Below are positions 8,740-18,039 of a stretch of 26,266 nt of DNA, one piece after another. Within the stretch, counting starts at the first letter, position 1, and each line of letters starts with the position of its first letter. Under the pieces are notes generated by a model. That model had not been told where the DNA came from. It was given only the letters and a program-made list of their open reading frames with translations, and ran no database searches. The position numbers and the translations under genes are program-made. This DNA is from an uncultured Bacteroides sp. (lineage in GTDB: Bacteria > Bacteroidota > Bacteroidia > Bacteroidales > Bacteroidaceae): positions 1-26,266 of the forward strand of contig CAAFUN010000014.1 of assembly GCA_900766195.1 (NCBI GenBank). Direction: 5' to 3'.

Positions 8740-11100
8740 ATGAGAGAGAAAAGTTTTTCATTGGTCTTAATGGTATTGTTAAGCATATCAGTCATGGCGC
8801 AACAGCCGGCAGATTATGTTAACGTTATGATTGGAACAAATGGCATGGGACATACTTTTCCCGGTGCTTGTGTTCCGTTTGGATTGGTTCAGTTGAGTCC
8901 TGATACTGATACTATACCTCATAATGTTAACGGAGTATATCAAAAAAATGTGTACGAATATTGTGCTGGCTATCAGTATCGAGATAGTACGATAGTGGGT
9001 TTTAGTCATACTCATCTCAGTGGTACCGGGCACTCGGATTTAGGAGATATACTTCTTATGCCTGCCGTAGGTAAGGTAAAGTTGAATCCGGGACGCTCCG
9101 GCTATCCGAGAGAAGGTTATCGTTCGAGGTTCAGTCATTCTACAGAGAAGGCTTCTCCTGGATATTACGGAGTAATGCTGGATGACTATGGCATACGGGC
9201 ACAAATGACGGCTACGCAACGGGTAGGAGTCCATAAATATACCTTCCCGGATGCCATGGATGGACATGTGATTCTTGATTTAATACATGGTATTTATAAT
9301 TATGACGGAAAAGTATTATGGGCAAGTATCAGAGTGGAGAATGACACATTGCTTACCGGATATAGGATAACGAATGGCTGGGCACGTACCGATTATACTT
9401 ATTTCGCTATTTCGTTTTCACAGCCAATAAAGGAATATGGGTATCAAGATAAGGAAAAAGTATTATATAATGGCTTTTGGCGACGGTTTAAACTAAATGA
9501 GAATTTTCCGGAGATTGCAGGCCGTAAAGTGGTTGCCTATTTTAATTTTGACACTAAGGCTAACAAAGAACTGACTGTGAAAGTTGCACTATCGGGAGTT
9601 AGTACGGAAGGTGCATTAAAGAACTTACGTGCAGAAGCAGGAGGAAAGAGCTTTGAAACATTGCGTCGAGAGGCGGTTGAACGCTGGAATAGCGAAATGT
9701 CTTGTTTTGAAGTTAAAGGTAGTGCTGATCAGAAGGCCATGTTTTATACGTCACTCTATCACACCATGATCAATCCTTCTGTCTACATGGATGTAGATGG
9801 AGCTTATCGCGGATTGGATAATAACATTCATCAGGCTACCGGCTTTACCAATTACACTATCTTTTCTTTGTGGGATACCTACAGGGCCGAGCATCCGCTT
9901 TTGAACTTAATAAAACCTGCTAGAGATGCAGATATGGTAGAATCAATGATCAAACATCAGCAACAAAGTGTGCATGGCATGTTGCCGGTATGGAGCTTAA
10001 TGGGGAATGAGAATTGGTGTATGAGCGGATATCATGCAGTATCCGTATTGGCTGATGCTATTGCTAAAGGTGTTTTTAGAAATACAGATGAAGCACTAAA
10101 AGCGATGGTAAAGACATCTAGCGTTCCTTATTACGATGGCATTGCAGACTATATGCGTTTGGGCTATGTACCTCTAGACAAGAGTGGGGCAGCAGCTTCA
10201 ACCACTTTGGAATATGCATATGATGATTGGACTATCTATCAGACAGCATTGAAAACAGGAAATAAAGAGATTGCCGATGCTTATCGCAAACGTGCATTGA
10301 ATTACAGGAACATTTATGATACAAGCATAGGATATGCGCGTCCGAAATACAGTGATGGCACGTTCAAAAAAGAATTTGATGTATTGCAAACTTATGGAGA
10401 AGGTTTTATTGAAGGCAATTCGTTGAATTTTTCATTTCATGTTCCGCATAATGTGTTTGGCATGATCAGCTGTATGGGAGGTGAGAAAGCTTTTATAGCG
10501 AAGTTGGATAATCTGTTTACCATGCATTTGCCCGAAAAGTACTACGAGGAAAATGAAGATATAACAAAAGATTGCTTGGTGGGAGGATATGTGCATGGCA
10601 ACGAACCCAGTCATCATGTACCTTATTTGTATGCATGGACACATGAACCTTGGAAGACTCAGTTTTGGATAAGAGAGATACTCAACCGCATGTACAGGAA
10701 TGAAATTGACGGTCTTGGAGGTAATGACGATTGTGGACAAATGTCTGCTTGGTATATCTTTTCAGTCATGGGATTTTATCCGGTTTGCCCCGGTACCGAT
10801 CAATATGTCTTGGGAGCTCCATATTTACCTTATATAAAGCTGAAACTACCTAACGGAAATAGTCTTGAAATCAAAGCAGATAAGGTGAGTGACAAGAACC
10901 GTTATGTAAAGTCCTTAAAGTGGAATGGTCGTAAATATGATAAAATGTATATTACTCACGAAGAATTGCTTGAAGGTGGGGTACTGGATTTTGAAATGAG
11001 TGCATCTCCCAATAAAAGCAGAGGTATATTACGACAAGATAAGCCTTACTCACTGACTGATAACAACGAATTGTTGAATGAAAAAACAAAGAGAAGATGA
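8740..11100 (+). CDS. GH92 family alpha-mannosidase (second of four), exported
   Basis: Predicted calcium-dependent exo-alpha-mannosidase, 786 residues. The signal peptide ends VMA/QQ. The typical N-terminal GH92 block reads MIGTNGMGHTFPGACVPFG. The acid motif is FIEGNSLNFSF (Glu558), the binding loop VHGNEPSHHVPYLY (Glu622), and the base-region motif GGNDDCGQMSAWY (Asp663, Asp664). The segment aligned to the alpha-1,2 His-Glu pair of Bt3990 is Glu606-Asp607, with two extra residues after it, so specificity may differ. It resembles the GH92 at 11901 more than the other two; the pair flanks the peptidase gene and probably arose by duplication. The stop overlaps the next start as ATGA (11097-11100), so the two should be co-translated. 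Confidence 0.95.
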   Translation: MREKSFSLVLMVLLSISVMAQQPADYVNVMIGTNGMGHTFPGACVPFGLVQLSPDTDTIPHNVNGVYQKNVYEYCAGYQYRDSTIVGFSHTHLSGTGHSDLGDILLMPAVGKVKLNPGRSGYPREGYRSRFSHSTEKASPGYYGVMLDDYGIRAQMTATQRVGVHKYTFPDAMDGHVILDLIHGIYNYDGKVLWASIRVENDTLLTGYRITNGWARTDYTYFAISFSQPIKEYGYQDKEKVLYNGFWRRFKLNENFPEIAGRKVVAYFNFDTKANKELTVKVALSGVSTEGALKNLRAEAGGKSFETLRREAVERWNSEMSCFEVKGSADQKAMFYTSLYHTMINPSVYMDVDGAYRGLDNNIHQATGFTNYTIFSLWDTYRAEHPLLNLIKPARDADMVESMIKHQQQSVHGMLPVWSLMGNENWCMSGYHAVSVLADAIAKGVFRNTDEALKAMVKTSSVPYYDGIADYMRLGYVPLDKSGAAASTTLEYAYDDWTIYQTALKTGNKEIADAYRKRALNYRNIYDTSIGYARPKYSDGTFKKEFDVLQTYGEGFIEGNSLNFSFHVPHNVFGMISCMGGEKAFIAKLDNLFTMHLPEKYYEENEDITKDCLVGGYVHGNEPSHHVPYLYAWTHEPWKTQFWIREILNRMYRNEIDGLGGNDDCGQMSAWYIFSVMGFYPVCPGTDQYVLGAPYLPYIKLKLPNGNSLEIKADKVSDKNRYVKSLKWNGRKYDKMYITHEELLEGGVLDFEMSASPNKSRGILRQDKPYSLTDNNELLNEKTKRR

Positions 11101-11885
11101 AAAAAAATATATTACTAACTGCCGGCATTGCATTAATATTATGTTCATGCTGTACGAGTAGAAATTGTGCGAAAGAAGTTGCCGGTTACGATTGGGAAAA
11201 ATATAATGTAGGGAAAATAATCTTTGAGGATAAAGCACCGCAATCAAAAGGTTCTGAAATTTATCATCAGATTATAACAGATCCTGATGCATATATAGAG
11301 TCTCAGGCACGTACCGTATTATCTACTCTTTATTATTCAACACATGACAGTATTCCTCTTGTGCATGTAATCCATTATACATTGGAAGATATAGAAGGAA
11401 TTTCTGCCAAAGGAGGAGGTAATGGGGATGTTACTATTTTTTATAGTACAAGACATATTGAAAAGTCATTTGTAGGAAATGATACGGCCAAAGTACTTTT
11501 CGAAACGAGAGGAGTATTGCTGCATGAATTAACCCATGCTTACCAATTGGAACCGCAGGGGATAGGCTCTTATGGTACCAATCGCGTTTTTTGGGCTTTT
11601 ATTGAGGGTATGGCTGATGCCGTACGGGTTGCCAATGGTGGTTTTAAGCAGGGAGACCGACCAAAAGGTGGAAATTATATGGATGGATATCGTACAGCAG
11701 GCTATTTCTTTGTGTGGCTGAGAGATCATAAAGATCCTAATTTCCTAAGAAAATTTAATCATAGCACGCTGACGGTTGTGCCATGGTCATTTGACGGTGC
11801 CATTAAATATGCATTGGGCAATCAGTATAATATTGATGATTTGTGGCGTGAGTATCAGGTTGCAGTTGGTGATATTCAACAGTAA
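11097..11885 (+). CDS. Basic secretory protein (BSP) family zinc metallopeptidase, lipoprotein
   Basis: 262-residue protein with the gluzincin-like zinc motif HELTHAYQ (His143, Glu144, His147) and, 23 residues on, EGMADAVRVANGG (Glu170, Asp174), the arrangement of the plant 'basic secretory protein' family PF04450, also frequent in Bacteroides. The N-terminus is a short hydrophobic signal ending in LCSCC; Cys at LCS/C fits a lipobox, so it is probably membrane-anchored. It overlaps the upstream GH92 by 4 bases and lies 15 bases before the next GH92 start, so it is firmly inside the operon. Inference: it cleaves the protein part of mannoproteins, or of fungal cell wall glycoproteins, exposed once glycans are trimmed. 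No direct evidence of its substrate is visible. Family confidence is high; role is moderate. Confidence 0.85.
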   Translation: MKKNILLTAGIALILCSCCTSRNCAKEVAGYDWEKYNVGKIIFEDKAPQSKGSEIYHQIITDPDAYIESQARTVLSTLYYSTHDSIPLVHVIHYTLEDIEGISAKGGGNGDVTIFYSTRHIEKSFVGNDTAKVLFETRGVLLHELTHAYQLEPQGIGSYGTNRVFWAFIEGMADAVRVANGGFKQGDRPKGGNYMDGYRTAGYFFVWLRDHKDPNFLRKFNHSTLTVVPWSFDGAIKYALGNQYNIDDLWREYQVAVGDIQQ

Positions 11886-11900
11886 TAGAAAAACAGAGTG

Positions 11901-14243
11901 ATGAAGATGATACAAAGTTTTAAAAGATGTTTGCTTTTTCTATCTTGTTCGGTTTCCTTTATTTCTGTTTTGATAGCGCAGAATGAGAAATTGACAGACT
12001 ATGTGAATCCGTTTGTGGGTACAGATGGATATGGAAATGTGTATCCTGGGGCACAAACTCCTTTTGGAGGAATACAAATCAGTCCTGATACAGATGATAA
12101 ATATTATGATGCAGCTTCCGGTTATAAGTATAACCGGAATACGCTGATGGGATTTAGCTTGACGCATCTGAGTGGAACGGGAATTCCCGATTTAGGTGAT
12201 TTTCTCTTTATTCCCGGTACGGGTGAAATGAAACTTGATCCGGGTACGCATGAAAATCCTAATACCGGTTATCGTTCGCGTTTTTCACATAAGCAGGAGT
12301 GGGCTTCTCCCGGTTATTACGGGGTTAATCTTACAGACTATGGGGTAAAGGCCGAAATGACAGCCGGATTGCGGAGTGGTATTTTTCGTTTTACTTATCC
12401 CAAGACGGAGCAAGCTTTTATTATGATTGATATGGATCATACGTTGTGGCAATCTTGTGAATGGGCCAATCTTCGAATGATTAATGATTCTACACTTACC
12501 GGATATAAGCTAGTGAAAGGCTGGGGACCGGAAAGGCATATTTACTTTGCTGCGGTGTTTTCTAAAAAGTTGCAAAGTATACGTTTTATGCAGAATAAAA
12601 AGCCGGTGATGTATAATACTTCCCGGTTTCGGAGTAGTTATGAGGCTTGGGGAAAAGGATTGATAGCATGTCTTTCTTTCAATACGTCCGAGAGAGAAGA
12701 AGTATTCGTTAAGACGGCAATCTCGTCGGTGAGTACGGATGGTGCCTTCTTAAATCTGAAAGAGCTTGATGGAGTGAATTTCGAGCAACTGAAAGCTAAG
12801 AGCGAAATGCTTTGGCAAAAGGAATTAGGTAAATATACCGTTAGAGGAGATCGCCGGGCAAAAGAGACTTTTTATACTTCTGCTTATCATGCTGCTTTGC
12901 ATCCTTTTATCTTTCAGGATGCCGATGGTTCATACCGCGGTCTCGACAAAAATATTGCGAAAGCGGAGGGTTTTACCAACTATACGGTATTTTCGCTTTG
13001 GGATACTTATCGGGCGTTTCATCCGTGGTTGAATTTAGTCAATCAACCTCTGAATGTTGATATTGCAAACTCAATGCTGGCTCATTTTGACAAGAGTGTG
13101 GAGAAGATGCTTCCCATATGGTCATTTTACGGAAACGAAACGTGGTGCATGATAGGTTATCATGCCGTTTCGGTCTTGGCCGATATGATTGTGAAAGGAG
13201 TGAAAGGCTTTGATTATGAGCGTGCTTATCAGGCAATGAAAACAACAGCTATGAACAATCATTACGATGGTCTACAGGAATATCGTTCTATGGGCTATGT
13301 ACCTTATGATAAAGAGGCTGAATCCGTATCTAAAACATTGGAATATGCATATGATGATTACTGTATAGCACAAGCTGCCAAAATTTTGGGAAAAGAGGAT
13401 GATTACCGCTATTTCCTCAATCGTTCACTTTCTTATCAAAATCTGATTGATCCTGAAACCAAGTACATGAGGGGAAGAGACAGTAAAGGGCAATGGAGAA
13501 CACCATTTGCTCCCATAGCCTATCAGGGACCCGGCTCGATCAACGGATGGGGTGACATTACTGAAGGCTTTACCATGCAATACACGTGGTATGTTCCTCA
13601 TGATGTGCAAGGATATATTAATGAGGCGGGCAAAAAGTGGTTTCAACAGACATTGGATGAATTGTTCACCGTAGATTTGCCTGATGATATCCCTGGAGCG
13701 CATGACATTCAAGGACGTATAGGCGGTTATTGGCATGGAAATGAACCTTGTCATCATGTCATTTACTTATATAATTACCTGAAACAACCGTGGAAATGCC
13801 AGAAGTGGATACGTACTGTGGCGGAGCGTTTTTACGGCAATGAGCCGGGAGCATTAAGTGGCAATGATGATTGCGGACAGATGTCTGCCTGGTACATGTT
13901 TAATTGTCTTGGCTTTTATCCCGTTGCTCCTTCCAGCAATATCTACAATATAGGTTCACCTTGTGTGGAAGCTATGTCCGTGCAATTGAGCAATGGAAAT
14001 ATGATTGAAATGACAACAGATAATTGGTCAGCCAACAATGTCTACATTAAGGAAATGTACGTGAACGGCAAAAAATATAATAAATCCTATTTAAGGTATG
14101 AGGATGTTTGTAATGGCGTGAAACTTCATTTTGTGATGAGCAGCAAACCCAATTATAAGCGGGCTGTTTCCGATGATGCTGTTCCGCCTTCCATATCTTC
14201 ATCCAAACAAACAATGAAATATATCCACCTCAACAATCGCTGA
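11901..14243 (+). CDS. GH92 family alpha-mannosidase (third of four), exported
   Basis: Predicted exo-alpha-mannosidase of about 780 residues. An in-frame GTG lies at 11898, but ATG at 11901 is the likelier start and gives a normal signal peptide ending LIA/QN. Numbered from the GTG, the acid motif is ITEGFTMQYTWYVPHD (Glu556; the usual EGN is EGF here), the binding loop WHGNEPCHHVIYLYNY (Glu616) and the base-region motif SGNDDCGQMSAWY (Asp657, Asp658). His602-Asp603 sits where Bt3990 has the alpha-1,2-determining His584-Glu585, so of the four GH92s this is the closest by eye to an alpha-1,2-mannosidase. It ends the GH38-led group and is followed by a 172-bp regulatory spacer. Linkage is inference only. 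Confidence 0.95.
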   Translation: MKMIQSFKRCLLFLSCSVSFISVLIAQNEKLTDYVNPFVGTDGYGNVYPGAQTPFGGIQISPDTDDKYYDAASGYKYNRNTLMGFSLTHLSGTGIPDLGDFLFIPGTGEMKLDPGTHENPNTGYRSRFSHKQEWASPGYYGVNLTDYGVKAEMTAGLRSGIFRFTYPKTEQAFIMIDMDHTLWQSCEWANLRMINDSTLTGYKLVKGWGPERHIYFAAVFSKKLQSIRFMQNKKPVMYNTSRFRSSYEAWGKGLIACLSFNTSEREEVFVKTAISSVSTDGAFLNLKELDGVNFEQLKAKSEMLWQKELGKYTVRGDRRAKETFYTSAYHAALHPFIFQDADGSYRGLDKNIAKAEGFTNYTVFSLWDTYRAFHPWLNLVNQPLNVDIANSMLAHFDKSVEKMLPIWSFYGNETWCMIGYHAVSVLADMIVKGVKGFDYERAYQAMKTTAMNNHYDGLQEYRSMGYVPYDKEAESVSKTLEYAYDDYCIAQAAKILGKEDDYRYFLNRSLSYQNLIDPETKYMRGRDSKGQWRTPFAPIAYQGPGSINGWGDITEGFTMQYTWYVPHDVQGYINEAGKKWFQQTLDELFTVDLPDDIPGAHDIQGRIGGYWHGNEPCHHVIYLYNYLKQPWKCQKWIRTVAERFYGNEPGALSGNDDCGQMSAWYMFNCLGFYPVAPSSNIYNIGSPCVEAMSVQLSNGNMIEMTTDNWSANNVYIKEMYVNGKKYNKSYLRYEDVCNGVKLHFVMSSKPNYKRAVSDDAVPPSISSSKQTMKYIHLNNR

Positions 14244-14331
14244 GAAAACACTTATTATATCTGAAATGAGTATTGATTTTTGCCATAAGAGTTTATTTAC
14301 CTGCCATAATGAGTAGCTAATTCTTATTCTC

Positions 14332-14364
14332 TATTGTGCTTTTTGAAGATAACTCATACATTTG
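14332..14364 (+). promoter_or_regulatory. Probable Bacteroidetes promoter for the GH92-GH76 pair
   Basis: TACATTTG (14357-14364) matches the -7 consensus TAnnTTTG. A TATTG ending at 14336 lies 20 bases upstream, the normal spacing for the -33 element. Transcription would start near 14371 and give a leader of about 45 bases containing two palindromes. Confidence 0.5.
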
Positions 14365-14375
14365 TATCGCTTTTG

Positions 14376-14390
14376 GCATAATCATTATGC
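14376..14390. repeat. Perfect palindrome GCATAAT-C-ATTATGC in a 5' leader
   Basis: Seven-base perfect arms around a single central base, just downstream of the predicted start of transcription of the GH92-GH76 pair. It could be an operator or an RNA hairpin. Confidence 0.4.
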
Positions 14391-14393
14391 TCT

Positions 14394-14413
14394 TTATTAA
14401 TCTCTATTAATAA
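14394..14413. repeat. Perfect palindrome TTATTAAT-CTCT-ATTAATAA before the start codon
   Basis: Eight-base perfect arms with a 4-base centre, ending two bases before the ATG at 14416. As RNA it would fold over the translation start; as DNA it could be a repressor or regulator site. All A:T pairs, so chance is possible. Confidence 0.4.
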
Positions 14414-14415
14414 CT

Positions 14416-16698
14416 ATGAGAAAATATATATTCTTGTTTTTGTTTGGTGCATTATCTTTTAATTCTCTGCATAGTCAGGAAGAAAAGACGAAAGGTAAGG
14501 CGCCTGTTGACTATGTGAATAACTATATTGGGAATATCAGTCATTTATTGGTTCCTACATATCCAACCGTACATTTACCCAATAGTATGCTCCGGGTTTA
14601 TCCTGAACGCGAGAACTTTACGGGAAATATGATTGAGGGGTTGCCACTTATCGTCACCAGTCATAGAGGAAGTTCCGCCTTTAATTTAAGTCCTTATCAG
14701 GGAGATTTGTCCAAAGTCTCCAGTACGATCCATTTCGGATATGATAATGAAGTATCCAAACCTTATTATTACAGTGTAGATTTGGACGATTATGACATTC
14801 ATGTCCGTTATGCTCCTTCTCATCAGTCAGGCATTTATCAGATAGATTTCGATCATTCCGGTGTGCCGTCCTATTTGGTCTTCAATACGCGTGATGGTGA
14901 ACTGAATACAAACGGAAGAAGTGTCTCGGGTTTTCAGAATCTAGGCAATAACACCCGTGTCTATATTTATATGGAAACGGAAGAAAAGCCTGATAAAATT
15001 GGTACCCATCAAGGCACCACCATACAAACGGCAGATCATTCGACGAAAGGCGTAAATGCTTATTATATTCTGGAGTATCCTAAAGATACGAAAAAAGTGC
15101 ATCTCCGTTATGGCGTTTCGTTTATTTCTGCCGAACAAGCAGAGAAGAACCTACGTCGTGAAATAGCGAACTATGAGCTGGATGCCGTATCCCGGAAAGG
15201 GCGTGATATCTGGAATGAGACTTTGGGTAAAATAGCCGTTACGGGAGGAACCGAAGATCAGAAAACAGTCTTTTATACCTCTCTATATCGCACATACGAA
15301 CGGATGATTTGTATCTCGGAAGATGGGAGATATTTTAGCGCTTATGACGGGAAGGTACACGATGACAAAGGAACTCCATTCTATGTGGATGATTGGATTT
15401 GGGATACTTACCGTGCCACTCATCCTCTGCGTTTAATCATTGAGGCGAAGAAGGAAAGCGACATGATCAATTCATTTATACGAATGTCCGATCAGATGAA
15501 TCCTCATTGGATGCCTACCTTTCCTGAGATAAACGGAGACAGCAGGCGCATGAACTGTAATCATGGTGTGGCTACCATACTCGATGCTTACAACAAAGGA
15601 ATGCGCTCGTTTGATCTGGATAAAGCTTATCGGGCAAGTAAGGCGGCAATTACGGAAAAGACATTGGCGCCATGGTCTTCAAAGCCAGCCGGAGTACTTG
15701 ATCAGTTTTACAAAGAACATGGGTATTTCCCGGCTTTAGGAACAGGAGAGGAAGAAACCGTACCTGAAGTACATTCGTGGGAGCGACGTCAACCTGTTGC
15801 CGTAACTCTTGGAACTGTATACGATGAATGGTGTCTGGGAAATATTGCACAAAGGTTGGGACAGAAAGATGATGCCGACTATTTTTTGAAGAGAAGCTTG
15901 AATTATCACAAAATATTTAATGAACAGACTCGTTTCTTTCATCCTAAGGATGCAAAGGGCAATTTCATTGAGCCGTTTGACTATCGCTATTCAAGTGGTA
16001 TAGGTGCACGCGATGCTTATGATGAGAATAACGGTTGGGTTTATCGTTGGGATGTTCCTCATAATGTTGGCGATCTGGTACAGATGATAGGAGGTAAAAA
16101 ACAATTCGTAGAGGAGCTGGAACGTATGTTTAATACTCCGCTGGGAAAAGGAAGACCCGATTTCTACCATCAGTTTGGTGATCATACGGGCAATGTGGGA
16201 CAATTCTCTATGGGAAACGAACCGGCTATGCATATTCCTTACCTCTATAATTATATAGGCGAACCATGGCGTACTCAGAAACGTGTGCGTAGTTTGTTGA
16301 CACAGTGGTTTAGAAACGACTTGATGGGTATCCCCGGAGATGAGGATGGAGGAGGACTGACTTCTTTTGTTGTCTTCTCTATGATGGGTTTCTATCCCGT
16401 TACGCCAGGTCTTCCTATGTATGTGATTGGTAGCCCGATGTTTGAGCGTGAAACGATACATTTGAGTAACGGCAAGGTTTTTGAAATAATCTGTCGTAAT
16501 TATTCTCCTGAAAATAAATTTATCCAGTCTGCCAAGCTGAACGGTAAGGTCTGGAATAAGTCATGGTTTATGCATGAAGATCTGATGAAAGGAGGGCAGC
16601 TGGAGTTTGTAATGGGTAAACATCCTAATAAGACTTGGGCAGCCGATGATGCAGCACTGCCACCTTCATTTAAAATGCCAAATTCCACAAATAACTGA
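14416..16698 (+). CDS. GH92 family alpha-mannosidase (fourth of four, divergent), exported
   Basis: 760-residue predicted exo-alpha-mannosidase. Signal peptide MRKYIFLFLFGALSFNSLHS/QE. Its N-terminal block (YIGNISHLLVPTYPTVHLP) and its base-region motif GDEDGGGLTSFVVFSMMGFYP (Asp642, Asp644) differ from those of genes two and three. The acid is Glu537 in YDENNGWVYRWDVPHN, where the usual Gly-Asn after Glu is replaced by Asn-Asn. The binding loop reads SMGNEPAMHIPYLYNY. Asp642/Asp644 match the numbering I recall for the proposed base pair in Bt3990. Gly588-Asp589 sits at the alpha-1,2 specificity position, arguing against strict alpha-1,2 activity and leaving alpha-1,3 or others open. Own promoter upstream; GH76 follows after 5 bases. 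Confidence 0.94.
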   Translation: MRKYIFLFLFGALSFNSLHSQEEKTKGKAPVDYVNNYIGNISHLLVPTYPTVHLPNSMLRVYPERENFTGNMIEGLPLIVTSHRGSSAFNLSPYQGDLSKVSSTIHFGYDNEVSKPYYYSVDLDDYDIHVRYAPSHQSGIYQIDFDHSGVPSYLVFNTRDGELNTNGRSVSGFQNLGNNTRVYIYMETEEKPDKIGTHQGTTIQTADHSTKGVNAYYILEYPKDTKKVHLRYGVSFISAEQAEKNLRREIANYELDAVSRKGRDIWNETLGKIAVTGGTEDQKTVFYTSLYRTYERMICISEDGRYFSAYDGKVHDDKGTPFYVDDWIWDTYRATHPLRLIIEAKKESDMINSFIRMSDQMNPHWMPTFPEINGDSRRMNCNHGVATILDAYNKGMRSFDLDKAYRASKAAITEKTLAPWSSKPAGVLDQFYKEHGYFPALGTGEEETVPEVHSWERRQPVAVTLGTVYDEWCLGNIAQRLGQKDDADYFLKRSLNYHKIFNEQTRFFHPKDAKGNFIEPFDYRYSSGIGARDAYDENNGWVYRWDVPHNVGDLVQMIGGKKQFVEELERMFNTPLGKGRPDFYHQFGDHTGNVGQFSMGNEPAMHIPYLYNYIGEPWRTQKRVRSLLTQWFRNDLMGIPGDEDGGGLTSFVVFSMMGFYPVTPGLPMYVIGSPMFERETIHLSNGKVFEIICRNYSPENKFIQSAKLNGKVWNKSWFMHEDLMKGGQLEFVMGKHPNKTWAADDAALPPSFKMPNSTNN

Positions 16699-16703
16699 TA
16701 AGT

Positions 16704-17879
16704 ATGAAAAAAACACTGCTATTTTATCTTTTTATATCCTGTATGTCGGGGATGTATGTTTCCGGAAAAACCGGTAATAATATGCTCATGAGGCAGAGAG
16801 CCAAGCAAACATTGGATTCTATATATAGCCATTATTCCGTACCCAATTCTTTTTTGTTGAAAGAGAATTATCCTTTCAATGAACAATACACGGCTACTTA
16901 TCTGGCTGATGGAGGACAGAAGGATGCCGGTAATCCTTATTCTTACTTGTGGCCTTATTCCGGTAGTTTTTCTGCTGTGAATGCTTTGTATCATGCTACA
17001 AAAGAAACGTCGTATAAGAAGTTGCTGGATAGGAGGGTATTGCCCGGACTTGAAGAATATTTTGATTCGACAAGAAAGCCGTTTGCCTATTCATCTTACA
17101 TCAATAGTGCAGCACCTTCCGATCGCTTTTACGATGATAATATCTGGCTGGGTATTGATTTTACCGACTTATATGCAAGTACCGGAGAAAAGAGATATCT
17201 TGAAAAGGCGAAGATGATTTGGAAGTTTATAGAAAGTGGTACGGACAGCCAACTTGGCGGTGGCATTTATTGGTGTGAGGCAAAGAAGGGTTCGAAGAAT
17301 ACCTGTTCCAATGCTCCGGGTGCTGTGCTTGCGCTCAAGCTCTTTAAGGCAACCGGTGATAGTGCTTATTATCGGCAAGGCAAGAAGCTTTACGAATGGA
17401 CTAAGGCGCATCTGCAAGACGCTGCTGACAATCTTTATTTCGACAATATCGGTTTGGATGGTAAGATCGGAAGAGAAAAGTACTCTTATAATAGCGGACA
17501 AATGTTGCAGGCAGCTTCTCTACTTTATCAGCTGACAGGAAAGAAGGATTACTTGACCGATGCTCGTGCTATTGCTAAGAGTTGTTATAACTATTTCTTT
17601 ATTCCGTTTACAGACACTTCAGGAGAACAGTTTAGGCTGATGAAGAAAGGAGACGTTTGGTTTACTGCGGTTATGCTTCGTGGATTTGTGGAACTATATC
17701 GGTGTGACAAAGATGCTGTTTATCTGAAAGCATTCAAGAAGAATCTGGATTATGCGTGGGAACATGCCCGAGACGATAATGGACTTTTCAATACGGATTG
17801 GAGTGGAAAAGAGAAGGATGCACGCAAATGGCTACTTACGCAATGTGCTATGGTAGAGATGTATGCCGGATTGCCGTAA
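16704..17879 (+). CDS. GH76 endo-alpha-1,6-mannanase, exported
   Basis: 391-residue (alpha/alpha)6-barrel glycosidase that cuts the alpha-1,6-mannan backbone internally. The hallmark adjacent aspartates are RFYDDNIWLGID (Asp144 nucleophile and Asp145 acid/base of the family). Other typical stretches are PYSYLWPYSGSFSAVNALY, GGGIYWCEA and YSYNSGQMLQAASLLY. The N-terminus is a signal sequence; cleavage near VSG/KT by signal peptidase I is possible, but FISC (Cys13) could also be a weak lipobox, so soluble periplasmic versus lipid-anchored is open. It is 5 bases after the GH92 stop, clearly the same transcript. In MAN-PUL2 the neighbouring GH76 (BT3782) is periplasmic and acts after surface GH76 has cut the polymer; no second GH76 is in this window. 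Confidence 0.93.
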   Translation: MKKTLLFYLFISCMSGMYVSGKTGNNMLMRQRAKQTLDSIYSHYSVPNSFLLKENYPFNEQYTATYLADGGQKDAGNPYSYLWPYSGSFSAVNALYHATKETSYKKLLDRRVLPGLEEYFDSTRKPFAYSSYINSAAPSDRFYDDNIWLGIDFTDLYASTGEKRYLEKAKMIWKFIESGTDSQLGGGIYWCEAKKGSKNTCSNAPGAVLALKLFKATGDSAYYRQGKKLYEWTKAHLQDAADNLYFDNIGLDGKIGREKYSYNSGQMLQAASLLYQLTGKKDYLTDARAIAKSCYNYFFIPFTDTSGEQFRLMKKGDVWFTAVMLRGFVELYRCDKDAVYLKAFKKNLDYAWEHARDDNGLFNTDWSGKEKDARKWLLTQCAMVEMYAGLP

Positions 17880-18039
17880 GTAAAATAATTTCTTTGAAAT
17901 GGGTCGGGATTTCATTAATAGCGAATCTTGATTGAAAAGTTGCATAAAACGTTGCTTTATTATGACAAGATTCTCGTGATGGCAGCTTTTAAAGAATTGC
18001 ATTGCCGAATAATGGAAATTCTGTCCGGACTTGAACCAG

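Noticed and set aside
15991..16461. Long antisense open frames inside the GH92 genes (for example 156 codons here).
   Set aside because: They mirror conserved GH92 coding sequence, show no family-like protein sequence and have no start signals of their own.
17895..17973. Dyads TGAAAT/ATTTCA and GAATCTTG/CAAGATTC after GH76 as a terminator.
   Set aside because: The first is short and lacks a T-run; the second has a 35-base loop. Mentioned only as part of the spacer.
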